A DNA stretch of 15,639 nt from Candidatus Puniceispirillum sp. (lineage in GTDB: Bacteria; Pseudomonadota; Alphaproteobacteria; Puniceispirillales; Puniceispirillaceae): contig JADHOU010000008.1 of the NCBI GenBank assembly GCA_016778825.1, positions 1-15,639 on the forward strand, in the 5' to 3' direction. Shown here piece after piece: positions 1 to 9,100 of the stretch. Below the pieces are notes generated by a model. The model saw nothing but the letters and a program-made list of their open reading frames with translations, was not told the DNA's origin and did not search any database. The position numbers were made by a program, and so were the translations under genes. Every line of letters starts with the position of its first letter. Position 1 is the stretch's first letter.

Positions 1-250
1 CCGCTTGGGCATGATTGCCTGCCGACATGGCAATGACGCCAAGCTGGCGTTGTTTATCGTTCAAGCCAAGCATTGCATTCAGCGCACCACGCGCCTTGAA
101 TGATGATGTATGCTGTAAACATTCCAGTTTCAAAAACAGCTCGCAGCCCAAATTACGCGATAACATTGGCGCTTCAAGCATTGGTGTGCGGATGATTTGC
201 CCGTCCAGCCGGACGGCTGTGTCTCTGATTTGATCGGCTGTTACCGCCAT
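1..250 (-). CDS. Threonine dehydratase / serine racemase-like PLP enzyme, N-terminal part (cut by window edge)
   Basis: Reading the minus strand from the ATG at 250-248 gives 83 codons without a stop, running off the left edge. The peptide begins MAVTADQIRD. It carries the fold-type II PLP motif SFKARGA (residues 50-56), in which K52 is the expected Schiff-base lysine, and then SAGNHAQA (76-83), the usual phosphate/substrate loop of threonine ammonia-lyases. These motifs identify the threonine dehydratase/serine racemase family, which deaminates threonine to 2-oxobutyrate or acts on serine. The fragment cannot show whether a C-terminal ACT regulatory domain is present, so biosynthetic (IlvA) and catabolic (TdcB-like) forms cannot be separated. 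An AAGGGGGA Shine-Dalgarno lies about 8 nt upstream of the ATG (256-265 on the plus strand), supporting this start. The gene is transcribed in the same direction as hemB but is separated from it by about 250 bp. Confidence 0.88.
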   Translation of the reverse strand, partial: MAVTADQIRDTAVRLDGQIIRTPMLEAPMLSRNLGCELFLKLECLQHTSSFKARGALNAMLGLNDKQRQLGVIAMSAGNHAQA

Positions 251-499
251 AATGTAATCCCCCTTATGGCAATCCTATTCGGGTCATGCGTTTTCACGCA
301 TTGTGCGATTGACCACTGCCACCTTTATAAGCTGCCAATATCATGACCTTCATTTGCGTCTTTATACCAGTAAAACTGGATAATTGCCGTTATCTAACTG
401 CATAGATGACGCAGCGATGGCCTGACAACGACCGATTATAAACAAGCTTTGCCATGGTCTGTTCCGGCACTGCGGTCTGATGGGGGAAACCACGCGCAA
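251..499. other. Non-coding gap between the dehydratase start and the hemB stop
   Basis: No convincing reading frame was seen. The gap should hold the promoter of the minus-strand dehydratase and the end of the hemB transcript. Weak minus-strand promoter candidate: TTGTCA (complement of 423-428), an 18-nt spacer, then TATGCA (complement of 399-404). The -35 is good and the -10 is poor. Two small perfect inverted repeats occur: CCAGT/ACTGG with a 3-nt loop (367-379) and ATGCG/CGCAT with a 6-nt loop (286-301). Neither is followed by a clear T-run on the minus strand, so neither is called a terminator. Confidence 0.4.
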
Positions 500-1495
500 C
501 TAGCGCCGAATCATAATTGCAATTTCAGGCGCAAAATAGGTCAAAACAGCATCGGCACCCGCGCGTTTGAAACAGGTCATGGCTTCAAGAATGGTGCGTT
601 CGCGATCAAGCCAGCCCTTTTCGAATGACGCGCATAGCATCGAATATTCGCCCGATACCTGATAGGCAATGCATGGCACGCCAAATTCGGCCTTGGCGCG
701 TGCCAGAATATCCAGATAGGGCATCCCCGGTTTGACAATGACCATGTCGGCACCTTCGGTGAGATCAAGCGCGATTTCATGCATCGCTTCATCGCTATTG
801 GCCGGATCCATTTGATAGGTGGATTTGCCTGCCTTGCCAAGCGATGCACCAGCCCGCACCGCATCGCGGAACGGCCCGTAAAATCCAGATGCATATTTCG
901 CCGCATAGGCCATGATTTGCACATTGTGATGCCCAGCAGCATCAAGTGCGGCGCGAATTTCGCCAACGCGGCCATCCATCATATCTGACGGGGCGATGAT
1001 ATCGCATCCGGCATTGGACTGATGCACTGCCTGTTCGCACAAAGCCGCAATGGTTTCGTCATTTAAAATTTCGTCCCCATCCAGCAAACCGTCATGGCCA
1101 TGCGAGGTAAAGGGGTCAAGCGCAACGTCACAGATGATGCCAAGATCGGGAAAGGCGGCTTTGACCGCGCTGACCGCACGGCACACAAGATTGTCACCAT
1201 CGCGGGCAAGGCTGCCTGACGCATCCTTTAATGCGGCGTCGATTGACGGGAAAATGGCAATTGCGGGAATTGTTAATTCAACCGCTTTGGCCGCCTGTTG
1301 CAAAAGCTGATCAATCGAGTAGCGGAAAACACCGGGCATGGCATCAATTGGCTCGGCTATGTTCTGTCCCTTAATCACAAAAAGAGGCCAGATAAGATCG
1401 GCACTATCAAGGCGGGTTTCGGCAACAAGGCGACGCGAAAATGCCGTCATCCGGTTGCGGCGCATCCTTGTGGAAGGGTATTGACCTCGGCTCAT
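500..1495 (-). CDS. hemB: Porphobilinogen synthase (delta-aminolevulinic acid dehydratase)
   Basis: A cytosolic enzyme that condenses two 5-aminolevulinate molecules to porphobilinogen in tetrapyrrole (heme, corrin, chlorophyll) synthesis. The 331-residue product is full length for the family. Both active-site lysines are visible: K200 in MAYAAKYASGFYGPF, and K255 in MVIVKPGMPYLD, which forms the Schiff base in characterised enzymes. The catalytic metal segment reads DVALDPFTSHGHDG (123-136). D-A-D takes the place of the cysteines of the zinc-type DxCxC motif, as in the magnesium-using or zinc-independent enzymes of alphaproteobacteria and Pseudomonas. The ATG at 1495 has no strong Shine-Dalgarno. 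An internal ATG ten codons later (M11) is preceded closely by AAGG, so the true start may be slightly downstream. The gene is divergent from the crotonase gene at 1562, with only 66 bp between them. Confidence 0.97.
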   Translation of the reverse strand: MSRGQYPSTRMRRNRMTAFSRRLVAETRLDSADLIWPLFVIKGQNIAEPIDAMPGVFRYSIDQLLQQAAKAVELTIPAIAIFPSIDAALKDASGSLARDGDNLVCRAVSAVKAAFPDLGIICDVALDPFTSHGHDGLLDGDEILNDETIAALCEQAVHQSNAGCDIIAPSDMMDGRVGEIRAALDAAGHHNVQIMAYAAKYASGFYGPFRDAVRAGASLGKAGKSTYQMDPANSDEAMHEIALDLTEGADMVIVKPGMPYLDILARAKAEFGVPCIAYQVSGEYSMLCASFEKGWLDRERTILEAMTCFKRAGADAVLTYFAPEIAIMIRR

Positions 1496-1561
1496 GGGCT
1501 GTTTAATCCGTAATTGATCTGAAAAACCATCTATTCATAACGATCTGGGAAGATTTCCGCA
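1496..1561. promoter_or_regulatory. Divergent intergenic region between hemB and the crotonase gene
   Basis: This 66-bp stretch must contain the start signals of two oppositely oriented genes. On the plus strand, TTGATC (1514-1519), a 16-nt spacer and CATAAC (1536-1541) form a weak sigma70-like promoter, followed by GGGAAG (1547-1552) as Shine-Dalgarno for the ATG at 1562. No convincing promoter was seen for hemB. The region's role follows from gene orientation; the boxes are tentative. Confidence 0.35.
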
Positions 1562-2623
1562 ATGCCACAGGCGCATATTCATTTTGACGTTATTAATGGT
1601 GCCGGTCTTGTCACGCTTGATCGGCCAAAGGCGTTGAATGCGCTAACCGTCGAGATGGTCACTGATTTACGGCAGGTTCTGCTTGGCTGGCGTGATGATC
1701 CAGCGATCAGCCATGTGGTGATCGCCAGCAGTGCGCCACGCGCCTTTTGCGCTGGTGGTGATATCCGGCAGGCGCGCGAAACCATCATCGCCAACGGTTT
1801 TGACGAGGCAGATACCTTTTTTCGAGGTGAATATCTGGTTGATCTGGCGATTGCCGAATTTGGCAAACCGATTATCGCGCTGTGCGATGGTGTTGTTATG
1901 GGTGGCGGTGCTGGTCTTGCCGAACATTGCACCCATATCATCATGAGTGAAACGACACGCTTTGCGATGCCGGAAACCAGCATTGGCCTGTTTCCTGATG
2001 TGGGGGCAAGCCTGTTTCTTGGCCGGTGCCCTTTGCCAGTTGCCCGATTGCTTGGCATGACCGGATATATCATTCATGGCGCTGATTGCATGATGCTTGG
2101 CCTTGCCACATCAATGGTGCCATCTGACCAGATGGCAGGGTTGAAACGATCACTTCTTGATTGCACTGCATCTGAAATTGATCAGGTTATTGCTGGCTTT
2201 AAAATGGATCCGGGGGTGCCAGCCTTAAACCATCAAATGCCGGTAATTGACCGTATTTTTGGTGGTGATGTGACCCCTGAACAGATGCAGGACCGCGCCG
2301 AAGATCTGGCGCGGATGCGGCCGAATGATAAATTGGTTAGCCATGTTGTAACGGCCTTTGCCACGCGTTGTCCGGTCTCGATCAAGTTGTTTTGGCGTTT
2401 ATTGCAAATGGCCGATGACATCACCGATATTGGCGCGGCGCTGACACTTGATTACCATCTTGCGATGCGCATGACTCGGCGTGGCGACTATATCGAAGGC
2501 GTTCGTGCGGTTCTGGTTGATCGGGATAATGCGCCAAAATGGTCGCCAAACAGCCTTGCGCTTGTTGATAAGGCTTTATTGGATGCGCTTTTTAACGAAG
2601 ACGGCTTGCCGCCCTTGTGTTAA
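1562..2623 (+). CDS. Crotonase-fold acyl-CoA hydrolase, probably 3-hydroxyisobutyryl-CoA hydrolase
   Basis: The 353-residue protein is a crotonase (enoyl-CoA hydratase/isomerase superfamily) with features of 3-hydroxyisobutyryl-CoA hydrolases, which release 3-hydroxyisobutyrate from its CoA ester in valine degradation. The N-terminal segment LDRPKALNALT (19-29) starts the fold. The oxyanion-hole loops are FCAGGD (62-67) and VMGGGAGL (112-119). The segment FAMPETSIGLFPDVGAS (134-150) matches the hydrolase subgroup, with E138 and D146 at the expected catalytic positions; ordinary enoyl-CoA hydratases have a different segment and are usually about 260 residues. The long C-terminal part (about 220-353) is also typical of the hydrolase subgroup. 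The start is supported by GGGAAG about 9 nt upstream. No other valine-degradation gene is in the window, so the substrate is inferred from sequence class only. Another short branched acyl-CoA remains possible. Confidence 0.85.
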   Translation: MPQAHIHFDVINGAGLVTLDRPKALNALTVEMVTDLRQVLLGWRDDPAISHVVIASSAPRAFCAGGDIRQARETIIANGFDEADTFFRGEYLVDLAIAEFGKPIIALCDGVVMGGGAGLAEHCTHIIMSETTRFAMPETSIGLFPDVGASLFLGRCPLPVARLLGMTGYIIHGADCMMLGLATSMVPSDQMAGLKRSLLDCTASEIDQVIAGFKMDPGVPALNHQMPVIDRIFGGDVTPEQMQDRAEDLARMRPNDKLVSHVVTAFATRCPVSIKLFWRLLQMADDITDIGAALTLDYHLAMRMTRRGDYIEGVRAVLVDRDNAPKWSPNSLALVDKALLDALFNEDGLPPLC

Positions 2624-2724
2624 AGATATTCTCATCCTAGCGTGACCCGTCTATACCATCATCAGAATATCGGTTAGGCCAAACCGTTACATGTGATTGT
2701 GCCATCTTCATTAAAGGAAACCCG

Positions 2725-4041
2725 ATGCGTTTAAGTCAGTATTTTTTGCCGGTTCTAAAAGAAACCCCGAAAGAGGCACAGATTGCCTCGCATCGTCTGA
2801 TGCTGCGTGCGGGGATGATTCAGCAATCGAGTGCCGGAATCTATTCATGGTTGCCACTTGGCAAGCGCGTTCTTGACAAGATTGCTACGATCGTTCGCGA
2901 AGAACAGGATCGTTCCGGCGCATTGGAAATTTTGATGCCGACCCTGCAGCCAGCCGAAATCTGGCAGGAATCTGGGCGTTATGACGGTTATGGTGCGGAA
3001 ATGCTTCGCGTCAAAGACCGACATGATCGCGATATGCTTTATGGGCCAACCAATGAAGAACAGGTTACCGATATTTTCCGGTCGCATGTCCGAAGCTATA
3101 AGGCGCTGCCGCTGAATCTGTATCATATCCAGTGGAAATTCCGCGATGAGGTTCGGCCTCGTTTTGGCATTATGCGTGGCCGTGAATTTTTGATGAAAGA
3201 TGCTTATTCTTTTGATCTCGATGCTGATGGCGCACGCACAGCCTACAATAAAATGTTTGTTTCCTATCTGAAAACCTTTGCGCGGATGGGGCTGACGGCG
3301 ATCCCGATGGAGGCCGACACGGGTCCAATCGGCGGCGATATGAGCCATGAATTCATCATTCTGGCCGAAACCGGCGAAAGCGGTGTTTATTTCCATAAAG
3401 ATTGGTTAAAGGCCGATCTGCTTGCCGAAATCGACTATGACGCCAATTTGCAGCCTTTTGTCGATAAATTCACATCAATTTATGCGCGCGCCGATGAAAA
3501 GCATGATCCGGCAAACTGTCCGGTAGATGATGCTGATTTAATGACCATGCGCGGCATTGAAATTGGCCATATCTTTTATTTTGGTACCAAATATTCGGCG
3601 GCAATGGGTGCGCTGGTTTCGGGACCTGATGGCAAAAACGTGCCGGTTCATATGGGGTCTTACGGCATTGGCGTTTCGCGCCTTGTTGGCGGCATTATCG
3701 AAGCGAGTCACGATGATAAAGGCATTATCTGGCCTGATTCGGTTGCACCATTCGGCGTTGCCGTGGTGAATCTAAAGCCGGGTGATGCGGTTTGCGATGC
3801 CGCCAGCCAGTTATTATATGACCAACTTGCCGGGGCAGGATGTGATCCGCTGATTGATGATCGTGATGAACGGCCGGGGGCAAAGCTTGCGGCCATGGAT
3901 TTGATTGGTATTCCGTGGCAGATTGTTGTTGGGCCACGCGGTATGGATAATGGCGTGGTTGAGGTGAAGCGGCGTAAATCTGGTGAAACCAGCGAAGTTT
4001 CTCCTGAGGCTGCCGTGACCATGGTTTGTGCCAAATCATAG
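2725..4041 (+). CDS. proS: Prolyl-tRNA synthetase, short alphaproteobacterial type
   Basis: A cytosolic class II aminoacyl-tRNA synthetase that charges tRNA-Pro with proline. The N-terminus [18 protein letters not shown] is characteristic. The class II catalytic core contains motif 2 as [19 protein letters not shown] (137-155) and motif 3 as GSYGIGVSR (311-319). The C-terminal anticodon-binding domain spans about 340-438 and includes [20 protein letters not shown] (378-397). The protein is 438 residues, against about 570 for E. coli ProRS. The stretch between motifs 2 and 3 is short (about 219-270 where the insertion would lie), so the roughly 180-residue editing (INS) domain is essentially absent, as in other alphaproteobacterial enzymes. 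AAAGGAAA at 2713-2720 gives a good ribosome binding site for the ATG at 2725. The lipoprotein permease gene follows 57 bp downstream. Confidence 0.97.
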   Translation: MRLSQYFLPVLKETPKEAQIASHRLMLRAGMIQQSSAGIYSWLPLGKRVLDKIATIVREEQDRSGALEILMPTLQPAEIWQESGRYDGYGAEMLRVKDRHDRDMLYGPTNEEQVTDIFRSHVRSYKALPLNLYHIQWKFRDEVRPRFGIMRGREFLMKDAYSFDLDADGARTAYNKMFVSYLKTFARMGLTAIPMEADTGPIGGDMSHEFIILAETGESGVYFHKDWLKADLLAEIDYDANLQPFVDKFTSIYARADEKHDPANCPVDDADLMTMRGIEIGHIFYFGTKYSAAMGALVSGPDGKNVPVHMGSYGIGVSRLVGGIIEASHDDKGIIWPDSVAPFGVAVVNLKPGDAVCDAASQLLYDQLAGAGCDPLIDDRDERPGAKLAAMDLIGIPWQIVVGPRGMDNGVVEVKRRKSGETSEVSPEAAVTMVCAKS

Positions 4042-4098
4042 GCCAAGCTAAAAAGCCAAAATGGGCAGGAACCTGATAAAGGCGAAAAGGGCGGTTTA

Positions 4099-5355
4099 AT
4101 GAGGTATTTTTTCTCTCCGGTTGAACGGATGCTGGCGTTTCGCTACATGCGATCGCGCCGCGCCGAGGGGTTTATTTCGGTCATTGCCTGGTTTTCACTT
4201 GCCGGTATCACGCTTGGCGTTGCCACATTGATTGTTGTCATGTCAGTGATGAACGGGTTTCGCGCTGAATTGGTTGGCCGTATTTTGGGGCTAAATGGTC
4301 ATGTTGCGGTTTATTCAAAACAAGTTGGTGGCATTGCTGATTTTGACCAGCTTGCCCTGAAAATCACCGATATGCCTGATGTGATTGCGGTCACACCGCA
4401 AATCGAAGGACAGGTCATGGCAACCCAAAACCGGGTCAGCATTGGGGCGGTGGTGCGCGGCGTGCGTTGGTCTGATTTGGCGGTTCGCAAACCGCTTTGG
4501 GACTCACTTGATGAAGGTGATATCAACCGGTTTCGCGATGAGAATGGCGTTCTAATTGGCCGTGAAATGGCGTTTAAGCTTGGCGTGAAAGCAGGTGATA
4601 GCGTCACGCTGACAACCGCCAAGGGCAAAGCCACGGCCTTTGGCACAGTGCCAACAAGGCGGAAATTCAAAATTGCCGGCGTGTTTCATGTTGGTATGTA
4701 TGAATATGATTCCAGCTTTGTTTTTATGCCGCTTGATCTGTCAGCGGCTTTTCTTGGCTATGAAAAAAGCGTATCGGGTCTGGAAATCTATGTGTCAGCC
4801 CCAGAACAGATTGCAACGCTTCGTCAATCGGTTTCGCAAATTGTTGGGCCTGATTTGCGGGTTTTTGACTGGATCGATCGAAATCGCAGTTTTCTGAATG
4901 CGCTTCGGGTTGAACGCAATGTGATGTTTTTGATTTTGACGCTGATTATCCTTGTTGCGGCCTTTAACATTATTTCATCCATGATCATGCTCGTGCGGTC
5001 AAAAAATGCCGATATTGCGGTTTTGCGCACCATGGGCGCCAGCGGCGGCAGTATTATCCGGATCTTTTTGATGACAGGGGCAAGCATTGGCATTGTCGGT
5101 ACGTTTGCTGGAACCGTCGTTGGCATGCTGTTTTGTTGGAATATTGATACGATTAAACAGGCCATTGAAAGCCTGTCAGGAGCTGAATTATTTGCTGCTG
5201 AAATCTATTTCCTGTCAAACCTGCCAGCCAAGGTTGATCCGCAAGAAGTATTGATGGTGGTGCTGATGGCACTTGGTCTGTCTTTCCTTGCCAGCCTATA
5301 TCCGGCATGGCGGGCATCGCGGATCGCACCGGCCGAGGCGTTGCGCTATGAATAA
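4099..5355 (+). CDS. Lipoprotein-releasing ABC transporter permease, LolC/LolE family (LolF-type)
   Basis: Inner-membrane permease of the Lol system, which extracts outer-membrane lipoproteins from the inner membrane and hands them to the periplasmic carrier LolA. The 418 residues show the family layout. There is one N-terminal membrane segment (about 25-51) and a large periplasmic domain (about 52-272). Three further membrane segments follow at about 273-298, 318-348 and 384-404. The conserved cytoplasmic stretch VRSKNADIAVLRTMGAS (299-315) lies after the second segment and couples to the ATPase in this family. The C-terminus APAEALRYE is typical. Only one such gene is present, directly beside lolD. 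Many non-gammaproteobacteria use a single LolF homodimer instead of separate LolC and LolE, so that is the likely arrangement; a second paralogue elsewhere cannot be excluded. AAAAGGGCGG precedes the ATG, and the stop overlaps the lolD start by 8 bp. Confidence 0.92.
   Translation: MRYFFSPVERMLAFRYMRSRRAEGFISVIAWFSLAGITLGVATLIVVMSVMNGFRAELVGRILGLNGHVAVYSKQVGGIADFDQLALKITDMPDVIAVTPQIEGQVMATQNRVSIGAVVRGVRWSDLAVRKPLWDSLDEGDINRFRDENGVLIGREMAFKLGVKAGDSVTLTTAKGKATAFGTVPTRRKFKIAGVFHVGMYEYDSSFVFMPLDLSAAFLGYEKSVSGLEIYVSAPEQIATLRQSVSQIVGPDLRVFDWIDRNRSFLNALRVERNVMFLILTLIILVAAFNIISSMIMLVRSKNADIAVLRTMGASGGSIIRIFLMTGASIGIVGTFAGTVVGMLFCWNIDTIKQAIESLSGAELFAAEIYFLSNLPAKVDPQEVLMVVLMALGLSFLASLYPAWRASRIAPAEALRYE
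5335..5338 (+). promoter_or_regulatory. Ribosome binding site fixing the lolD start
   Basis: GAGG lies 9 nt before the ATG at 5348, inside the last codons of the permease gene. It favours the overlapping start over the longer frame opening at 5273. Confidence 0.6.
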
Positions 5356-6055
5356 TCCATTAGAGATGAAGGCACCCGCGCCTTTACTGGAATTGCGCAA
5401 TGTTCAACGAAGCTATCTTCAAGGCACGGTCAAGTTGGATGTGCTGAATAATGCCAGCCTTTCGGTTCGTGCTGGTGAAATGAAAGCGCTTGTTGGTCCG
5501 TCAGGTTCGGGAAAATCAACGCTGTTGAATATTGCCGGTCTTTTGGAACGCCCCGATGCCGGTGAGGTTTTGATTGATGGTTTGGATGCTGGCAAGCTTG
5601 GCCGCGGCAAACGGGGCAATTTGCGCCGAAGCCATATCGGGTTTGTGTTTCAATTTCACCGTCTTTTGCCAGAATTTTCGGCGCTTGAAAATGTGATGAT
5701 CCCGCAAATGCTGAACGGGCTTGATCGGAATGAGGCGGCAACCCGCGCTGAACAGTTACTGGCAATGGTTGGATTGCAAGCGCGCGCCGATCACCGGCCC
5801 GGGTTGTTATCCGGTGGTGAGCAGCAACGTGTTGCGATTGCCCGATCAGTGGCAAATGCGCCGCGGGTATTACTTGCTGACGAGCCAACTGGCAATCTGG
5901 ACCCCGATACGGCAAAAGACGTGTTTCATCATTTGTCGACGATTACGCGGGCAACCGGCACGGCGGCATTGGTGGTAACACATAATCAGCAATTGGCCCT
6001 TAATATGGATTCAATTCTGACCATTAGTGACGGTAAAATCATCTCAATTGGCTAG
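5348..6055 (+). CDS. lolD: Lipoprotein-releasing ABC transporter ATP-binding protein
   Basis: Cytoplasmic ATPase that powers the neighbouring LolC/E-type permease. All ABC motifs are intact in the 235-residue product: Walker [10 protein letters not shown] (50-58), Q-loop Q102 in [16 protein letters not shown], signature [14 protein letters not shown] (154-167), Walker B VLLADEP followed by TGNLD (174-185) and switch histidine H212 in VVTHN. The [19 protein letters not shown] segment is typical of LolD among the small ABC ATPases (MacB, FtsE, LolD). The chosen start, ATG at 5348, overlaps the end of the permease gene by 8 bp and has GAGG at 5335-5338. The frame stays open upstream to 5273, but that extra 25 residues lies wholly inside the permease gene and looks unlike LolD. 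The overlap suggests translational coupling and equal stoichiometry. Confidence 0.95.
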   Translation: MNNPLEMKAPAPLLELRNVQRSYLQGTVKLDVLNNASLSVRAGEMKALVGPSGSGKSTLLNIAGLLERPDAGEVLIDGLDAGKLGRGKRGNLRRSHIGFVFQFHRLLPEFSALENVMIPQMLNGLDRNEAATRAEQLLAMVGLQARADHRPGLLSGGEQQRVAIARSVANAPRVLLADEPTGNLDPDTAKDVFHHLSTITRATGTAALVVTHNQQLALNMDSILTISDGKIISIG

Positions 6056-6113
6056 CTTTCCCTGCTGCGTTTAGGGTAGTGTTTGGACACGCCTTTTTCA
6101 TTGCTGAAAGCCC

Positions 6114-9100
6114 GTGATGCCAGCCAATTTTGTCCATCTTAGACTGCATAGCTCCTACTCGCTGGCCGAATCGACATTGCGAATCAGAAACCTATCGGGG
6201 TTGATTGCCGATGATCGCCAACCTGCCGCGGCGATTACCGATACCAATAATATGTTTGGCGCGCTAGAATTTGCCCAAACTCTAATCGGCGCAGGCATCC
6301 AGCCAATCATGGGAACCCAGCTCAATCTGGAAGATGCGCGGGGGCAGGGCGAAATCGTGCTTCTGGCTCAAACCGATCTTGGCTACACCAATCTTTCAAA
6401 ATTATTATCCAAAACATTGCTTGACGCTGATGGGGTTCATGACCCGTCATGTTCGTTTGATGATCTTGAAGCGCATGCCCAAGGGCTTATTCTTTTAAGC
6501 GGCGGCGCGTTGGCTGGGTTTGTTGGTGCGCCCGCCGGTGATGGCAGACCAACATTGGCAGTAGCACGCGCCGACCGGCTGGCGGCAATTTTTGGTGATC
6601 GGTTCTATATTGAATTACAGCGTCACGGCCTTGGCATTGAACGCACGGCCGAGCCGCATCTTCTGGAAATTGCCGATCGGTTGAATTTGCCATTAGTGGC
6701 GACAAATGATTGCCGGTTTGAAAATGCAGCCATGAGCCAACCGCATGACGCGCTGGTTTGTATTGGCACTGGCCGTAAATTTTCTGAAACAAATAGACCG
6801 CGTTTCTCGCCCGAACATTACTTTAAAAATGCTGCCCAAATGTCTGAATTATTTCACGATATTCCTGAGGCAATTTCAAACACATTGGTAATCGCCAAAC
6901 GCTGTAGCACAATGGCAAGGCAGCGTGATCCGATCTTGCCGCCTTTTGAATCAGCCGATGGTCGCAATGAAGAAGATGAATTAACCGCGCAGGCCGAGGC
7001 TGGATTGCAAAGTCGTTTGCTGCGCCATGTTTATGACGACAGCATGGATGAGGCGGCGCGCGAGATGATTGCAAAGCCCTATTTTGACCGGTTGGCCTTT
7101 GAATTGAATGTGATCAAAGAAATGGGCTTTCCGGGCTATTTTCTGATCGTTGCCGATTTTATCCAATGGGCGAAGGCGCAGAACATTCCGGTTGGGCCCG
7201 GTCGCGGTTCGGGTGCGGGTTCGTTGGTGGCATGGGTGTTGTTGATTACCGATCTTGACCCGTTGAAATGGGGCTTGCTGTTTGAACGGTTTTTGAACCC
7301 TGAGCGTGTTTCAATGCCTGATTTTGATATTGATTTTTGCCAGGATCGGCGTGACGAGGTGATTAGCTATGTTCAAGAGAAATATGGACATGACAAGGTT
7401 GCACAAATCATCACTTTTGGATCTTTGCAGGCGCGTGCCGCGCTTCGCGATGTGGGGCGTGTTCTTGAAATGCCCTATAGTCAGGTCGACCGGATTGCAA
7501 AGCTGATTCCCAATAATCCCGCCAAACCAACGACGATTGCACAAGCGGTTATCTCGGAAAAGGAATTGTGTAAACAACGCCGTGAAGATGAGCAGGTTGC
7601 TGATTTGATTGATGTGTCAATGAAGCTTGAAGGTCTTTATCGGCACGCCTCGACGCATGCGGCGGGTCTGGTGATTGGTGACCGACCTCTTGCTGAGTTG
7701 GTGCCGCTTTATCGTGACCCGCGATCAGATATGCCGGTAACGCAATTCAATATGAAATGGGTTGAAAAGGCCGGGCTTGTCAAATTTGACTTTCTGGGTT
7801 TGAAAACCCTGACCGTTTTGCAAAGAGCTGTTGAATTTATTGGCAATCGGGGCATTGAACTTGATCTTGGCGCAATCCCGCTTGATGACAAGCTGACCTT
7901 TGACATGCTGTCAAATGGTGACACGGTTGGCGTGTTCCAACTGGAATCCAGCGGCATGCGCGATGTGCTTCGCGGCCTAAAGCCTGACCGATTTGAAGAT
8001 ATTATTGCGGTTGTGGCACTTTATCGTCCGGGCCCGATGGAAAATATCAAAGATTATGTCGCGCGAAAGCATGATCCGTCACAAATCACCTATATGCATC
8101 CCGATCTCGAACCGGTTTTGGCCGAAACCTATGGCATCATGATCTATCAGGAACAGGTGCAGCAGGCGGCGCGTGTTCTTGCTGACTACACGCTTGGTGC
8201 AGCCGATATTCTGCGCCGCGCGATGGGAAAAAAGATCAAAGAGGAAATGGATGAGCAGCGCCAGATTTTCATCACTGGTGCAACAAAACATGGCTTGTCC
8301 GAACAACTGGCATCGGATGTGTTTGAACAGATCGCGGCTTTTGCTGGTTATGGCTTTAACAAATCGCACGCGGCGGCCTATGCGCTTGTGTCCTATCAAA
8401 CAGCCTATCTGAAGGCGAATTATCCGGTCGAGTTCCTTGCTGCCTCCATGACGCTTGATGCGGGTCATACCGAAAAACTCGCGGTATTCCGTCAAGAATG
8501 TCAGCAAAAGAACATTGGCGTTCTGCCGCCTGATATCAATAAATCATCATCAGAATTTGCTGTTGAAAAGGTCGCCGCGCCCGATGGCACGCCGGCATTA
8601 GCGGTTCGCTATGCCTTGTCGGCGATTAAAAATGTTGGCGCTGAAGCAATGAGCCGCCTGACCGAAATCCGAAAGGCCGATGGTGTTTTCACCTCATTGA
8701 AAGATCTTTTGCAGAGATTACCGCGTGAGGTGGTTAACCGGCGCCAGATGGAAAATCTTGTGCGGGCAGGGGCGCTTGACAACATTCACGGCAATCGCCG
8801 CGAATTGATCGAGAATATGGATTTGATCCTGTCATATGCCGATGCAATGCGCCGCGAAGCCGAATCAAATCAGGTTAGCCTGTTTGGTGGTGATTCGGAT
8901 ATAATTGATGACAGTATCCGTCTTCGCAAAACTAATGATTGGGCGGGTATGGATCGCCTGAAAGAAGAATTTGACGCGCTTGGTCTTTATTTGTCGGCGC
9001 ACCCGCTTGATAACTATGCCAGCCAGCTTGGGCGGCTTCGGGTTACATCGCACGCGGCGTTAAATGATTTGGTGAAGGCAGGGCAGGCACCGCAACGCGT

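Noticed and set aside
15..233. Plus-strand reading frame of 72 codons at the left edge
   Set aside because: It is antisense to the threonine dehydratase fragment, whose SFKARGA and SAGNHAQA motifs show the true frame.
286..301. ATGCG/CGCAT inverted repeat upstream of the dehydratase gene, considered as an operator
   Set aside because: Five base pairs with a 6-nt loop is within chance expectation and matches no operator I recognise.
2671..2686. CGGTT/AACCG inverted repeat between the crotonase gene and proS, considered as a terminator
   Set aside because: The stem is only 5 bp and the sequence after it (TTACATGTG) is not a T-run.
2845..3396. Minus-strand reading frame of 183 codons inside proS
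   Set aside because: It lies fully opposite conserved catalytic parts of proS and shows no recognisable domain; long antisense frames are expected from the codon bias.
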